Shown here piece after piece: positions 7,470 to 16,218 of a stretch of DNA of 64,000 bases (the first letter of the stretch is position 1; the number at the start of each line of letters is the position of its first letter). Position numbers and translations under genes: made by a program. The DNA is from Isosphaera sp. (GTDB taxonomy: Bacteria > Planctomycetota > Planctomycetia > Gemmatales > Gemmataceae), in contig PNKH01000012.1 in assembly GCA_013822345.1 (NCBI GenBank), forward strand, positions 35,210 to 99,209, in the 5' to 3' direction. A model generated the notes under the pieces. That model ran no database searches and had not been told where the DNA came from. It saw only the letters and a list, made by a program, of their open reading frames with translations.

Positions 7470-10400
7470 ATGGCCATTTGGGACATCTGCATCCGCCGCC
7501 CGGTGTTCACCACCATGCTCGTCCTCGGGCCGGTGGTGCTCGGGCTCGCGTCGTACGGCCGGCTCGGGGTCGAGCTGTTCCCGAACGTCGACGTGCCGGT
7601 GGTCGTCGTCACCACCACCCTGCGCGGGGCGAGCGTCGAGGAGATGGAGTCGGCGGTCACCAGGCCGGTCGAGGAGGCGGTCAACACGGTCAGTGGGATC
7701 GACGAGCTGCGGAGCACTACCCGGGAAGGCATCTCGACGGTCGTCATCGGTTTCGTGCTGGAGAAGAACGGCGACGTCGCCGCCCAGGACGTCCGCGACA
7801 AGGTCTCCACCCTGCTCCCGCGGCTCCCGGTCGGGACCGACCCGCCGGTGGTCGAGAAGTTCAACCTGGACGCCGCCCCGGTCGTCACCGTCGCCGTCTC
7901 CGGCGGCCCCGGGCGGAAGCTCAAAGAAGTCACCGAGATCGCCCGGAAGCTGATCAAGGAGGACCTGGAGGGGGTGAACGGGGTCGGGGCGGTGGTGCTG
8001 GTCGGGGGCGAGACGCGGGCGGTGAACGTCACCCTCGACCCGACCGCCCTGCGGGCCCGCAACCTGACCGTCGAGCACGTCCGCCGGGTGCTCGTCGACG
8101 GCAACCTGGAGCTGCCCGGCGGGAAGGTCGAGGCCGGGGCGACCGAGTTCGGGCTGCGGGTCGTCGGCCGGGTCCGCCGGCCGAAGGACTTCGAGGAGAT
8201 CGTCATCACCCGGACCGCCGACGACGGGTCGAAGCACACGTTCCGGCTGAAGGAGGTGGCGACGGTCACCGACGGGGTGGAGGAGCCGCGCGGGAAGTCC
8301 CGGCTGGACGGGAACGTGGCGGTCAGCCTGGTCATCCAGAAGAAGAGCGGCGGGAACACGGTGGCGGTCGCCGACGCGGTCAAGGCCCGGCTCGCGAAGA
8401 TCGCCCCGACGCTGCCGGCCGACATCCGCCTGGAGGTGATCCGGGACCAGTCGAAGTTCATCAAGGGGTCGATCGAGGAGGTGAAGCTGCACCTGCTGCT
8501 GGCGGCGGTGCTGGTGGCCGGGACGATCTTCCTGTTCATCCGCGACTGGCGGACCACGCTGATCGCGGCGACCGCGGTGCCGACGAGCATCATCGGGACG
8601 TTCGCGTTCATGGACCTGATGGGGTTCAGCCTGAACAACATGACGCTGCTCGGGCTGGTGCTGGCGGTCGGGATCGTGATCGACGACGCGGTGGTGGTGC
8701 TGGAGAACGTGTTCCGGCACATGGAGGAGTACGGCAAGACCGGGTGGGAGGCGGCCAGCTCCGCCACCCAGGAGATCGCCCTGGCGGTGCTGGCGACGAC
8801 GCTGTCGCTGGCGGTGATCTTCGCCCCGATCGCGTTCATGAGCGGCCAGGTCGGGCGGTTCTTCAACAGCTTCGGGTTCGTCGTCGGGTTCTCGGTCCTG
8901 CTCAGCATGGTGGTGAGCTTCACCCTGACCCCGATGCTGTGCGCCCGGTTCCTCAAACCGATCCACCCGGCGAGCGGGGGGCGTGAGCCCCCTGATGCGC
9001 CGAACCATCAGGGGGCTCACGCCCCCCGCTCGCCGGGTATCCTGACCCGCGCCTACGTCGCGGTGCTCGGGTGGTCGCTCCGGCACCGGTGGGTGATCGT
9101 CGTCGCCACCGTCCTCACCTTCCTCAGCACCCCGGTCCTGTTCGGCCTGGTCGGCAGCGACTTCGTCCCGAAGGACGACCAGAGCGAGTTCGAGTGCGCC
9201 CTGATCCTCCGCGAAGGCGCGACCCTCGCCGACGCCGAGAAGACCGTCGCCGAGCTGGAGGGCCGGCTGAAGGAGGTCCGCGGGGTGACGAACGTGTTCA
9301 GCACGATCGGCCCGACCGACGGGCGGGCCCCGAAGGGGCAGGGCGACGTCACCCTGGTGAACATCTACTGCCGGATGGTCGACCTGAAGGCCCGCGACTT
9401 CTCGCAGCGGGACGCGATGGCCGACGCCCGGGTGGTGCTCGACGACTACCGCGACATCCGGGCCGCGGTGCAGGAGGTGAACCTGTTCAGCTCCAGCGCG
9501 TTCAAGCAGGCCCAGCTCGACCTGAGCGTCCGCGGCCCGGACCCGGACCGGCTCGACGAGTACGCGGCCAAGGTGGTGGCCCGGATGAAGGCCCGGCCGG
9601 ACCTGTTCACCGACGTGGACACGAGCGCGGCGAGCCGCAGCCCGGAGCTGCAGGTGGTGGTGAACCGGGACCTGGCGGCCGACCAGGGGGTCGACCTGCG
9701 CGGGCTGGCGACCGCCCTGGCGGTGCTCGTCGGCGGGGACCCGGTGACCCGGTACAAGGAGGGGAGCGAGCAGTACGACGTGTGGCTCCGGGCGGACCTG
9801 TCGGCCCGCAGCCGGCCGGGGGCGGTCGACGCCCTGACGGTGCCGAACGCGGCCGGCAAGCCGGTCGAGCTGCGGACGTTCGCCGCGGTGTCGGCGGAGC
9901 GCGGCCCGGCGACGGTGGAGCGGCACAACCGGCAGCGGCAGGTCGGGATCGCGTGCAACTTCGTCCCGGGGGTGGCGCTCGGGGACGCCCTGCCGGTGGT
10001 CGACGGGTACGTCAAGGAGTTGGACCTGCCGCCGGAGTACCGGTACGAGTTCCTCGGCGAGGCGAAGCTGCTGGCGGATTCGAACTCGAACTTCGCGGTC
10101 GCGTTCCTCCTGGCGTTCGTGTTCATGTACATGATTCTGGCGGCCCAGTTCGAGAGCCTGGTCCACCCGGTGACGATCCTGCTGGCGGTCCCGCTGACGC
10201 TGCCGTTCGCGCTGATCTCGCTCTTGATCCTGCGGACCCCGCTGGACGTGTACGCGATGATCGGGCTGTTCATGCTGTTCGGGATCGTGAAGAAGAACGG
10301 CATCCTGCAGGTGGACTACACGAACGTGCTGCGGGCGAAGGGGCTGCCGCGGGACGAGGCGATCCTGCGGGCGAACGCGGCGCGGTTCCGGCCGATCCTG

Positions 10401-10709
10401 ATGACGACGGTGATGCTGGTGGCGGCGATGGTGCCGATCGCGACCGGCCAGGGGCCGGGGGCGGCGGCCCGGGCGAGCATGGCGAAGGTGATCCTCGGCG
10501 GGCAGCTCTTGAGCCTGCTGCTGTCGCTGCTGGTGACCCCGGTCGCGTACTCGCTGTGGGACGACTTCTCGCGGCGCGTGCGGGGGTTGGCGGGGTGGGT
10601 CCGGCGGCGGGCCGGGGGCGACCGGAGTCCGCGGCCGGCGGACCACGGGTCGGTGGAGACGGTGCCGGACCGGCCGGCGGCGGTCGCGGCCACGAAGCCG
10701 GCGGCCTGA
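7470..10709 (+). CDS. RND efflux pump, AcrB/MdtB-like (HAE1) inner-membrane transporter
   Basis: 1079 residues, the usual RND length plus an insertion. The N-terminus MAIWDICIRRPVFTTML is typical of the family. The proton-relay Asp pair is in TM4 (GIVIDDAVVVLEN, D405-D406), with a Lys in TM10 (FGIVKKNGI, K941). Two large periplasmic loops are present. It extrudes drugs or other toxic compounds using the proton gradient together with the adaptor upstream. A 72-bp inverted repeat (8966-9037) adds about 24 residues in frame to the cytoplasmic linker between TM6 and TM7 (GGREPPDAPNHQGAHAP). The extra C-terminal tail after TM12 is charged and Pro-rich. An intrinsic terminator follows at 10816. Confidence 0.92.
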   Translation: MAIWDICIRRPVFTTMLVLGPVVLGLASYGRLGVELFPNVDVPVVVVTTTLRGASVEEMESAVTRPVEEAVNTVSGIDELRSTTREGISTVVIGFVLEKNGDVAAQDVRDKVSTLLPRLPVGTDPPVVEKFNLDAAPVVTVAVSGGPGRKLKEVTEIARKLIKEDLEGVNGVGAVVLVGGETRAVNVTLDPTALRARNLTVEHVRRVLVDGNLELPGGKVEAGATEFGLRVVGRVRRPKDFEEIVITRTADDGSKHTFRLKEVATVTDGVEEPRGKSRLDGNVAVSLVIQKKSGGNTVAVADAVKARLAKIAPTLPADIRLEVIRDQSKFIKGSIEEVKLHLLLAAVLVAGTIFLFIRDWRTTLIAATAVPTSIIGTFAFMDLMGFSLNNMTLLGLVLAVGIVIDDAVVVLENVFRHMEEYGKTGWEAASSATQEIALAVLATTLSLAVIFAPIAFMSGQVGRFFNSFGFVVGFSVLLSMVVSFTLTPMLCARFLKPIHPASGGREPPDAPNHQGAHAPRSPGILTRAYVAVLGWSLRHRWVIVVATVLTFLSTPVLFGLVGSDFVPKDDQSEFECALILREGATLADAEKTVAELEGRLKEVRGVTNVFSTIGPTDGRAPKGQGDVTLVNIYCRMVDLKARDFSQRDAMADARVVLDDYRDIRAAVQEVNLFSSSAFKQAQLDLSVRGPDPDRLDEYAAKVVARMKARPDLFTDVDTSAASRSPELQVVVNRDLAADQGVDLRGLATALAVLVGGDPVTRYKEGSEQYDVWLRADLSARSRPGAVDALTVPNAAGKPVELRTFAAVSAERGPATVERHNRQRQVGIACNFVPGVALGDALPVVDGYVKELDLPPEYRYEFLGEAKLLADSNSNFAVAFLLAFVFMYMILAAQFESLVHPVTILLAVPLTLPFALISLLILRTPLDVYAMIGLFMLFGIVKKNGILQVDYTNVLRAKGLPRDEAILRANAARFRPILMTTVMLVAAMVPIATGQGPGAAARASMAKVILGGQLLSLLLSLLVTPVAYSLWDDFSRRVRGLAGWVRRRAGGDRSPRPADHGSVETVPDRPAAVAATKPAA
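8966..9037. repeat. In-frame palindromic element inside the RND pump gene, family 2 (copy 1)
   Basis: Perfect 31-bp arms (8966-8996, 9007-9037) around a 10-nt spacer. The total of 72 nt equals 24 codons with no stop in the host frame. The arm core GAGCGGGGGGCGTGAGCCCC recurs at 16128-16192, between two genes. Confidence 0.93.
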
Positions 10710-10730
10710 CCGGCGAGGCTCTGGTGTTTC

Positions 10731-10800
10731 TGTAGCCGGCCTCTGTGAGGCCGGTGCCTTACGGGTGGTGTCGCACCCGGGGTCACAGACCCCGGCTACA
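10731..10800. repeat. Composite hairpin repeat after the pump gene
   Basis: The outer arms are TGTAGCCGG and CCGGCTACA. Inside them are two hairpins, GGCCT-ctgtg-AGGCC and GGGTC-aca-GACCC. It lies directly before the terminator. Confidence 0.7.
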
Positions 10801-10815
10801 GCCCGACCGGCCGAC

Positions 10816-10840
10816 GCCCGCGCACCCGCGCGGGCTTTTT
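10816..10840 (+). terminator. Intrinsic terminator of the RND efflux operon
   Basis: The 8-bp stem GCCCGCGC/GCGCGGGC with loop ACCC is followed by TTTTT. It is the only classical stem-plus-T-tract terminator recognised in the window. Confidence 0.9.
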
Positions 10841-10859
10841 CATCGCCCTGTCCCGGCCA

Positions 10860-10888
10860 TTGACAGCTACCTTGCGTGGCCATATAGT
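10860..10888 (+). promoter_or_regulatory. Strong sigma70 promoter of padR, leaderless
   Basis: A perfect TTGACA (10860-10865), a 17-nt spacer and TATAGT (10883-10888). The padR ATG begins 7 nt after the -10 box, where transcription should start, so the mRNA is probably leaderless. Confidence 0.8.
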
Positions 10889-10894
10889 GTGGGC

Positions 10895-11242
10895 ATGGAC
10901 GCCGACCTGCTCGGGAACTGGACGACGCAGCTGCGGAAGGGGCTCCTGGAGCTGTGCGTGCTGGCCACCCTGCGGGGCGAGCGGATGTACGGGTACGACC
11001 TGGCCAAGCGGCTGTCCGGGGTGGCCGGGCTGGTGACCGGGGAGGGGACGATCTACCCGATCCTGAGCCGGTTCAAGAAGGACGGGCTGGTCGAGACGGA
11101 GTTGGCCGAGTCGCCGGACGGGCCGGCCCGGAAGTACTACCGGCTCACCCCCCGGGGGCGGGCCCTGCTCGGGAAGATGCTGGCCGCGTGGGCCGAGGTG
11201 CGGGACGGGGTCGACCGGGTCGCCGGGGAGGGTCAGCCATGA
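10895..11242 (+). CDS. PadR-family transcriptional regulator
   Basis: 115 residues. It begins MDADLLGNWTTQLRKGLLEL, the standard PadR N-terminus, followed by the winged-helix domain (YGYDLAKRLSG, GTIYPILSRFKKDGLV, ARKYYRLTPRGRALL). The start at 10895 is preferred because the sequence upstream holds the promoter itself. Its stop overlaps the next ATG (ATGA). In many bacteria such short PadR genes pair with a HAAS-domain membrane protein and control it; the same pair is seen here. Confidence 0.92.
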   Translation: MDADLLGNWTTQLRKGLLELCVLATLRGERMYGYDLAKRLSGVAGLVTGEGTIYPILSRFKKDGLVETELAESPDGPARKYYRLTPRGRALLGKMLAAWAEVRDGVDRVAGEGQP

Positions 11243-12261
11243 CCGACGTGCGGGGCGGGGTCGAGCTGGGGCCGGACGCCGAGGCCCGGCTCGGGGGGTA
11301 CCTGGCGGACGTCCGGGCGGCGGTCGCCGGGCTGCCGGGCGTGAGCCCGGACGAGATCGAGGCGGACGTCCGGGAGCACGTCGGGCACGAGCTGCGGGAC
11401 GCCCCGCGGCCGGTCCCGGCGGCGGCCCTGGAGGCGGTGCTGGCCCGGCTCGGGCCGCCGGCCGGGTGGGCGGCCGGGGAGCGGCCGGACCGGCTGCGGC
11501 GGGTCGGGCTGGCGGTGCAGCAGTGGGCGCGGGGGGCCCGGGCGTCGGTCGGGGCCCGGCTCCGGGCGGCCCGGGAGGCGGTGTGGAACGGGCCGGACGA
11601 CTGGCGGCTGGCGTACCTGACGTTCGGGGTGTTCGCGGTCGGGGTGCTGACGGTGATCGCGTTCCCGGTCTGCCTGGTGGTGAGCTACCTGCTCGGCCGG
11701 GCCGGGGCGGCGGCCGCCCGGGAGAAGGGGGTCGAGCTGGGGGCGGCGCGGAAGTGGCTGCTGTACCCGCCGGCGGTGGTCGTGAGCGGGGTGCTGCTGG
11801 TCGCGGTCGTCGGGCTGCCGCTCGCGGCCGGGGGGTGGGCGTGGGACCGGGTGGATACGGCCGTCCACCGGGTCGCGCTGTTCGACGGGCCGGACCCGCC
11901 GCCGGCCGACCCGCGGGACCGGCAGGCGGTGCGGGAGTGGCAGGAGCGGCAGGCGTCGAGGCAGGCGCTGAGGCAGCGGAAGGCGCCGCAGTTGGAGGAC
12001 GACCGGCGGCTGCTGGCGGTGGTGCCGGTCGACCCGCGGTGGGCGCCGGCCGCGGCCGGGGCGTTCGTCGGGGTGGGGGCGGGGGCGCTGTGGTGGGGGT
12101 TGTTCGGGGTGGCCGGGGGGTTGTTCCCCGGGGCGGTGCGGGGCGTGTTCTTCCCGCTCGCCGGGCGGTTCCGGGCCAGGTACGGGTGGGTGCTGGCGGT
12201 GCTGTGCGCCGGGGCCCTGGCGGCGTGGGGGGCGGCCGCGTACGAGCTGGCCGGCCGGTGA
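11239..12261 (+). CDS. HAAS-like signalling-domain membrane protein, PadR partner
   Basis: 340 residues. The N-terminal 75 residues or so (VSPDEIEADVREHVGHELRD) resemble the HAAS domain that follows PadR regulators. Then come a hydrophobic pair at about 120-150, another segment at about 172-198 and two or three at the C-terminus (about 260-335). A charged Gln/Arg-rich segment lies between. The function is unknown; the ATGA overlap shows co-translation with PadR. It could be the sensor or the target of the regulator. Confidence 0.75.
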   Translation: MTDVRGGVELGPDAEARLGGYLADVRAAVAGLPGVSPDEIEADVREHVGHELRDAPRPVPAAALEAVLARLGPPAGWAAGERPDRLRRVGLAVQQWARGARASVGARLRAAREAVWNGPDDWRLAYLTFGVFAVGVLTVIAFPVCLVVSYLLGRAGAAAAREKGVELGAARKWLLYPPAVVVSGVLLVAVVGLPLAAGGWAWDRVDTAVHRVALFDGPDPPPADPRDRQAVREWQERQASRQALRQRKAPQLEDDRRLLAVVPVDPRWAPAAAGAFVGVGAGALWWGLFGVAGGLFPGAVRGVFFPLAGRFRARYGWVLAVLCAGALAAWGAAAYELAGR

Positions 12262-12286
12262 CGCGGCGCGGCTCGAAGCCCCCGCG

Positions 12287-14845
12287 TCACCGGTCCCCGG
12301 GGTACGGCTTGTCGCCCATCTGGGCGAACCACAGGATCCGGTTGAACGTCTCCTCGTCCGCCCGGTCCTCCTTCTCGAAGTCCAGTTCCAGCGACTTCTT
12401 CGCCCACACCAGCGCCGCCCCCTTCAGCTTCGCCAGCGGCGGGTTCATCTCGTCCAGCGGGATCTTGTTCTTCGCGGCGACGTACGGGGTGAGGTCCGGC
12501 TTGTCGGTGAAGCAGCCGCGGAGCGGGGTCGCCGTCAGGTCGAGCTGGTTCATCGGCGGCAGCCCGAGCATCAGCTCGATCGTCTTCACCAGGCCGGTCT
12601 GGTTGTAGCACGTCGAGTCGACCGCCTTCCGCCGGGTGTACGGGCTGACGCACAGCCCCACCGTCCGGTGCCCGTCGACGTGGTCGAACCCGTTCTGCGG
12701 GTCGTCCTCCGTCGCCAGCACGCACGCCTTCGGCCAGAACTTGCTCTTGCTCAGCGCCTCCACCACCCGCCCGAGCGCGAGGTCGTTGTCGGCGACCATC
12801 GCCCGCGGCGTCGGCGAGTCCGGGCGCGTCCCGTTGGTGTGGTCGCACGGCAGGAACACGTACACCAGGTTCGGCATCGCCCCGGCCTTCTCCCACTTCG
12901 CCAGCTGCTCGACGAACAGGTCCGCCCGGTACACGTCGGGGGTCGTCAGCGGGAAGCCGGGGAAGCCGGGGTGCGTGTGCGGCTCCAGGCTCTTCACCGT
13001 CGGCTTCACGCTGATCTTCACCTTCCGCGTGCCGTTGACGTGGTCGGCGTACACGTCCTTCCAGGTCGTCTTCGGCTCGTACGTCGTGGTGCAGAACTCG
13101 CCGAAGTTGAAGATCGTCCGCTTGTGGGCGAGGGCGTTGTCCCACAGGAACCCGCTCGGGCTGTACGCCAGCGGGTCGCCGCCGAAGTACGGGTAGCTCC
13201 GGGCGAACCCGCCGAACTGCTTCTCCAGGTAGTCGACGACGTAGGCTTCCGTCACCCACTGGTGGCCGTCGGCGCTCAGCACCCCGGAGCAGTAGAAGTT
13301 GTCGAGCAGGACGAACTCGCGGGCCAGCTTGTGGTGGTTCGGCGTCACCTCCTCGCCGAAGAGGCACAGGCCGGGGTCGCCGTTCCCCTCCTTCACGTCG
13401 CCGAACACCTGGTCGTAGGTCCGGTTCTCCTTGATGACGTACACGACGTGCTCGATCAGGCTCGGCTCGCCGTGCCGCTCCGGCACCGGTACCGGCTTCG
13501 CGTCCGGTCGCGGCTTCTCCAGCCCGGCCAAGGCGTACCCCAGGCGGTTGTTCGCGTTCGCCTTCACGGTGTGAGCCTTCAGGGCGTCGGCGGCCGGCAC
13601 GTCGATCAGCGAGACGGTGCCGAGGTGGTCGTGCGAGTTGTGCCCCTTCTGGTCGCGCTTCCGCGGGCTGAGCGCCCCGTGCCCCTTCACGTTCGCCACG
13701 AACAGCCGCTTCCCGTCGGCCGACACCGCCACCGCCCCCGGATACCAGCCGGTCGAGATCAGCCCGGCCACCTTGCTGGGCCGCGGCACGCCCTCGGTCT
13801 GCGGCCCGCCGGACATCGACCCGAGGGCGACCACCGCGACGCAGTTGTTGGTGCCGTTGGCCACGTACAGGGTGCCGCCGTCCGGCGAGACGGCGACCGC
13901 GTTCGCCCCGCTCCCGAACGGCAGCTTCGCCTCCGGCTTCACGTCCACCGTCTCGACCACCGCGTCCGTCTTCGCGTCGATCACGCTGACGGTGTCGCTG
14001 TTCGCGTTGGCGACGTAGACGAACCGGCCGTCAGGCGAAACCGCCATCCCGCTCGGGTGCAGGCCGACGCGGACCGTCTTCGTCTGCTTCCACGCCCCGC
14101 CGGCCTTCTCGACGACGGAAACCGTGCCGGAGTTGGCGACGGTCGTCTTCGGGTCGACGGCGACCGGGGTGCCGGACGTGGTGAAGTCGGACCCCTTCGG
14201 GTGGTCGCCGCCCCAGTTCGAGACGTACACCTTGTCGCCGACGACGAGCGGCCGGTACGGGGCGACGCCGACCGCGACCGCCGCCTCGACCTTCCCCGTG
14301 GCCGGGTCGAGCAACTGCACCTCGTTGCCGCGCGACGAGCAGACCCACAGCTTGCCGTCGGCGGTCGCGGCCAGGCCGGTCGGGTACGGCACCCCGGTGA
14401 CGTTCTTCGGGCCCTGCACCGTGAACCCGTCGCCGTCCCACGCGAACGATCCGTCGGCCCGCTTCTTCGCGACCCGCACGCCGTTGGCGGTGTCGGTGGC
14501 GAAGACGCGGTCCCCGACCGCCACCAGCCCGACGGCGCTGAACCCGCCGGCCCGGCCCTTCACCGCCCCGAGCGCGAGCGTCTGCGCCACCTTCCCGGTC
14601 GCCGGGTCGAGGAACACGAGGTCGCGCAGGTTCTTGGCGACGAGCGTCTTCCCGCCGTCGATCAGCAGCAGGTCGACCGGCCGGCCGGGGAACGTCGCCT
14701 GGGTGCCGGCGGGGGTGAGGACCTGGTTGGTCGGGACGACGACCGAGCCGTCCGGCTGGGGGCCGACCTTGAGCCGGTCGCGGTCGTCGGCGGGGGCGGC
14801 CGACGCGGCGGCGAGGAGCAGCGGCAGCGCGAGGAGGCGGGACAT
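12287..14845 (-). CDS. Fused YncE-like beta-propeller and phosphoesterase, secreted
   Basis: 852 residues. A signal peptide at 1-19 is followed by a YncE/WD40-like seven-bladed propeller at about 30-430, with repeated motifs such as VSPDGRFVYVANANSDTVSV. An alkaline-phosphatase-superfamily phosphoesterase domain runs from about 462 to 850 (VVYVIKENRTYDQVFGD, FVLLDNFYCSG, HVDGHRTVGLCVSPY). This two-domain architecture is recurrent in planctomycetes and acidobacteria. Phosphoesterases of this branch resemble acid phosphatase/phospholipase C enzymes; the substrate here is unknown. It acts outside the cytoplasm and is transcribed alone, convergent with the PadR operon. Confidence 0.9.
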   Translation of the reverse strand: MSRLLALPLLLAAASAAPADDRDRLKVGPQPDGSVVVPTNQVLTPAGTQATFPGRPVDLLLIDGGKTLVAKNLRDLVFLDPATGKVAQTLALGAVKGRAGGFSAVGLVAVGDRVFATDTANGVRVAKKRADGSFAWDGDGFTVQGPKNVTGVPYPTGLAATADGKLWVCSSRGNEVQLLDPATGKVEAAVAVGVAPYRPLVVGDKVYVSNWGGDHPKGSDFTTSGTPVAVDPKTTVANSGTVSVVEKAGGAWKQTKTVRVGLHPSGMAVSPDGRFVYVANANSDTVSVIDAKTDAVVETVDVKPEAKLPFGSGANAVAVSPDGGTLYVANGTNNCVAVVALGSMSGGPQTEGVPRPSKVAGLISTGWYPGAVAVSADGKRLFVANVKGHGALSPRKRDQKGHNSHDHLGTVSLIDVPAADALKAHTVKANANNRLGYALAGLEKPRPDAKPVPVPERHGEPSLIEHVVYVIKENRTYDQVFGDVKEGNGDPGLCLFGEEVTPNHHKLAREFVLLDNFYCSGVLSADGHQWVTEAYVVDYLEKQFGGFARSYPYFGGDPLAYSPSGFLWDNALAHKRTIFNFGEFCTTTYEPKTTWKDVYADHVNGTRKVKISVKPTVKSLEPHTHPGFPGFPLTTPDVYRADLFVEQLAKWEKAGAMPNLVYVFLPCDHTNGTRPDSPTPRAMVADNDLALGRVVEALSKSKFWPKACVLATEDDPQNGFDHVDGHRTVGLCVSPYTRRKAVDSTCYNQTGLVKTIELMLGLPPMNQLDLTATPLRGCFTDKPDLTPYVAAKNKIPLDEMNPPLAKLKGAALVWAKKSLELDFEKEDRADEETFNRILWFAQMGDKPYPGDR

Positions 14846-14961
14846 GGCAGCGTCCGGTGCGGGTGGGGAGACCCACGGACGGTACGCCGGCCGGCCGCGG
14901 CGGTCAAGGAGTCGGCTGTCGATTCGCCGTTACAAACCCCGGCGCCGGCGGCTGGTGTCTC

Positions 14962-15018
14962 GGTGGGGCAGGCATTCCTGCCTGCCGCGCCTGGGCAGGC
15001 AGGAATGCCTGCCCCACC
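14962..15018. repeat. Palindrome family 3 (copy 1)
   Basis: Perfect 25-bp arms around 7 nt, core GGTGGGGCAGGCATTCCTGC. An imperfect copy is at 18044-18094, so two gaps of the same operon region carry the same element. Confidence 0.88.
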
Positions 15019-15046
15019 GCCCCGGGCGCCCCTGCCGTGGCGCGGC

Positions 15047-15074
15047 TTGTCGGCCCTTGCCGCCGTCATATCAT
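15047..15074 (+). promoter_or_regulatory. Candidate promoter of the gld-type ABC operon
   Basis: TTGTCG (15047-15052), a 16-nt spacer and TATCAT (15069-15074), 39 nt before the ATPase ATG. The -35 box is identical to that of the efflux operon. Confidence 0.5.
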
Positions 15075-15113
15075 CTGCCTGCGTTCCCGGTCCCGCGGCC
15101 CGAGCGACCCGTC

Positions 15114-16118
15114 ATGGCGACGCCCGCGATCGACGTCCAGCACCTGACCAAGAGCTACGGCACCGTCCTGGCGGTGGACGACGTGTCGTTCCAGGTGAGG
15201 CCCGGGGAGCTGGTCGGGTTCCTCGGCCCGAACGGGGCCGGGAAGTCGACCTGCATGCGGGTCCTGACCACCTGGCAGCCGGCGTCCAGCGGGTACGCCC
15301 GGATCGCCGGGTTCGACGTGATGTACCAGTCGATGGAGGTCCGCCGGCGGGTCGGGTACCTGCCGGAGAGCGTCCCGCTGTACCCGGAGATGCAGGTCCG
15401 CGAGTACCTGTCGTACCGGGCCCGGCTGAAGGGCGTCGACCGGCGCGGGCGGACCGCCCGGATCGACTACTGCCTGGACAAGTGCCGGATCAAGGGGGTG
15501 GAGCGGCGGCTCCTGGGGACCCTGTCGAAGGGGTACCGGCAGCGGGTCGGGCTGGCCGACGCGATGCTCGCCGACCCGCCGATCCTGATCCTGGACGAGC
15601 CGACCAGCGGGCTCGACCCGGTCCAGATCGCCGAGACCCTGAACACCATCAAGGAGCTCGGCGGCGGGCACACCGTGCTCCTCTCGACCCACATCCTGTC
15701 CGAGGTCGAGAAGGTGTGCGAGCGGGTCATCATCATCAACCGCGGGCGGATCAAGTTCGACGACACCATGCGGGCGATCGCCGGGCGGGAGCCGACCCAC
15801 GTCGTCGAGGTCCGCGGCCCGGCCGACGCCGTCCTGGCCTACCTCCGGGAACAGCCGGAGGTGGCCGCCGTCACCGCCCGCCCGGCCGACGGCGGGGTGA
15901 CCGGGTTCGAGGTGAAGACCCGGGACCGGAAGGACCTGCGCGAGGACCTCGCCCGCCGCCTCCTCGGGAAGGGGTGGGGCGTCCGCCGGCTCGACCTGCG
16001 GCGGGAGAGCCTGGAAGACCTGTTCTCGGCGGTGGTGCTGCGGGACCTCGCGACCGCCTCCCCGGCCGCGGACGGCCAGGTCGCCCCGCCCGAACCGACC
16101 CCGACCCCGGCGGCGTAG
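15114..16118 (+). CDS. ABC transporter ATPase, GldA/ABC-2 type
   Basis: 334 residues. Walker A GPNGAGKST (38-46), a signature in the variant form LSKGYRQRV (137-145), Walker B ILILDEPTSGLDP (157-169) and an H-loop STH near 194. LSKGY rather than LSGGQ is normal for the GldA/NosF-like branch. The C-terminal 100 residues form the auxiliary domain of ABC-2 ATPases (VVEVRGPADAVLAYLREQPE). It energises the permease encoded next; the operon order matches the GldA-GldF-GldG arrangement known from gliding bacteroidetes and widespread, with unknown substrate, in planctomycetes. Confidence 0.93.
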   Translation: MATPAIDVQHLTKSYGTVLAVDDVSFQVRPGELVGFLGPNGAGKSTCMRVLTTWQPASSGYARIAGFDVMYQSMEVRRRVGYLPESVPLYPEMQVREYLSYRARLKGVDRRGRTARIDYCLDKCRIKGVERRLLGTLSKGYRQRVGLADAMLADPPILILDEPTSGLDPVQIAETLNTIKELGGGHTVLLSTHILSEVEKVCERVIIINRGRIKFDDTMRAIAGREPTHVVEVRGPADAVLAYLREQPEVAAVTARPADGGVTGFEVKTRDRKDLREDLARRLLGKGWGVRRLDLRRESLEDLFSAVVLRDLATASPAADGQVAPPEPTPTPAA

Positions 16119-16127
16119 TGGTTTCCG

Positions 16128-16192
16128 GGCGAGCGGGGGGCGTGAGCCCCCTGATCCGACAGAGATCAGGGGGCTCACGCCCCCCGCTCGCC
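16128..16192. repeat. Palindrome family 2 (copy 2), intergenic
   Basis: Perfect 29-bp arms (16128-16156, 16164-16192) around a 7-nt spacer. It has the same arm core as the element inserted in the RND pump gene at 8966-9037. It starts 10 nt after the ATPase stop codon. Confidence 0.93.
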
Positions 16193-16218
16193 GAGGCGCA
16201 CGCACAGAACCGAACCCC

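Noticed and set aside
7296..10883. A 1195-codon minus-strand frame opposite the RND pump
   Set aside because: No recognisable domain; the plus strand encodes a complete RND transporter with its proton-relay residues.
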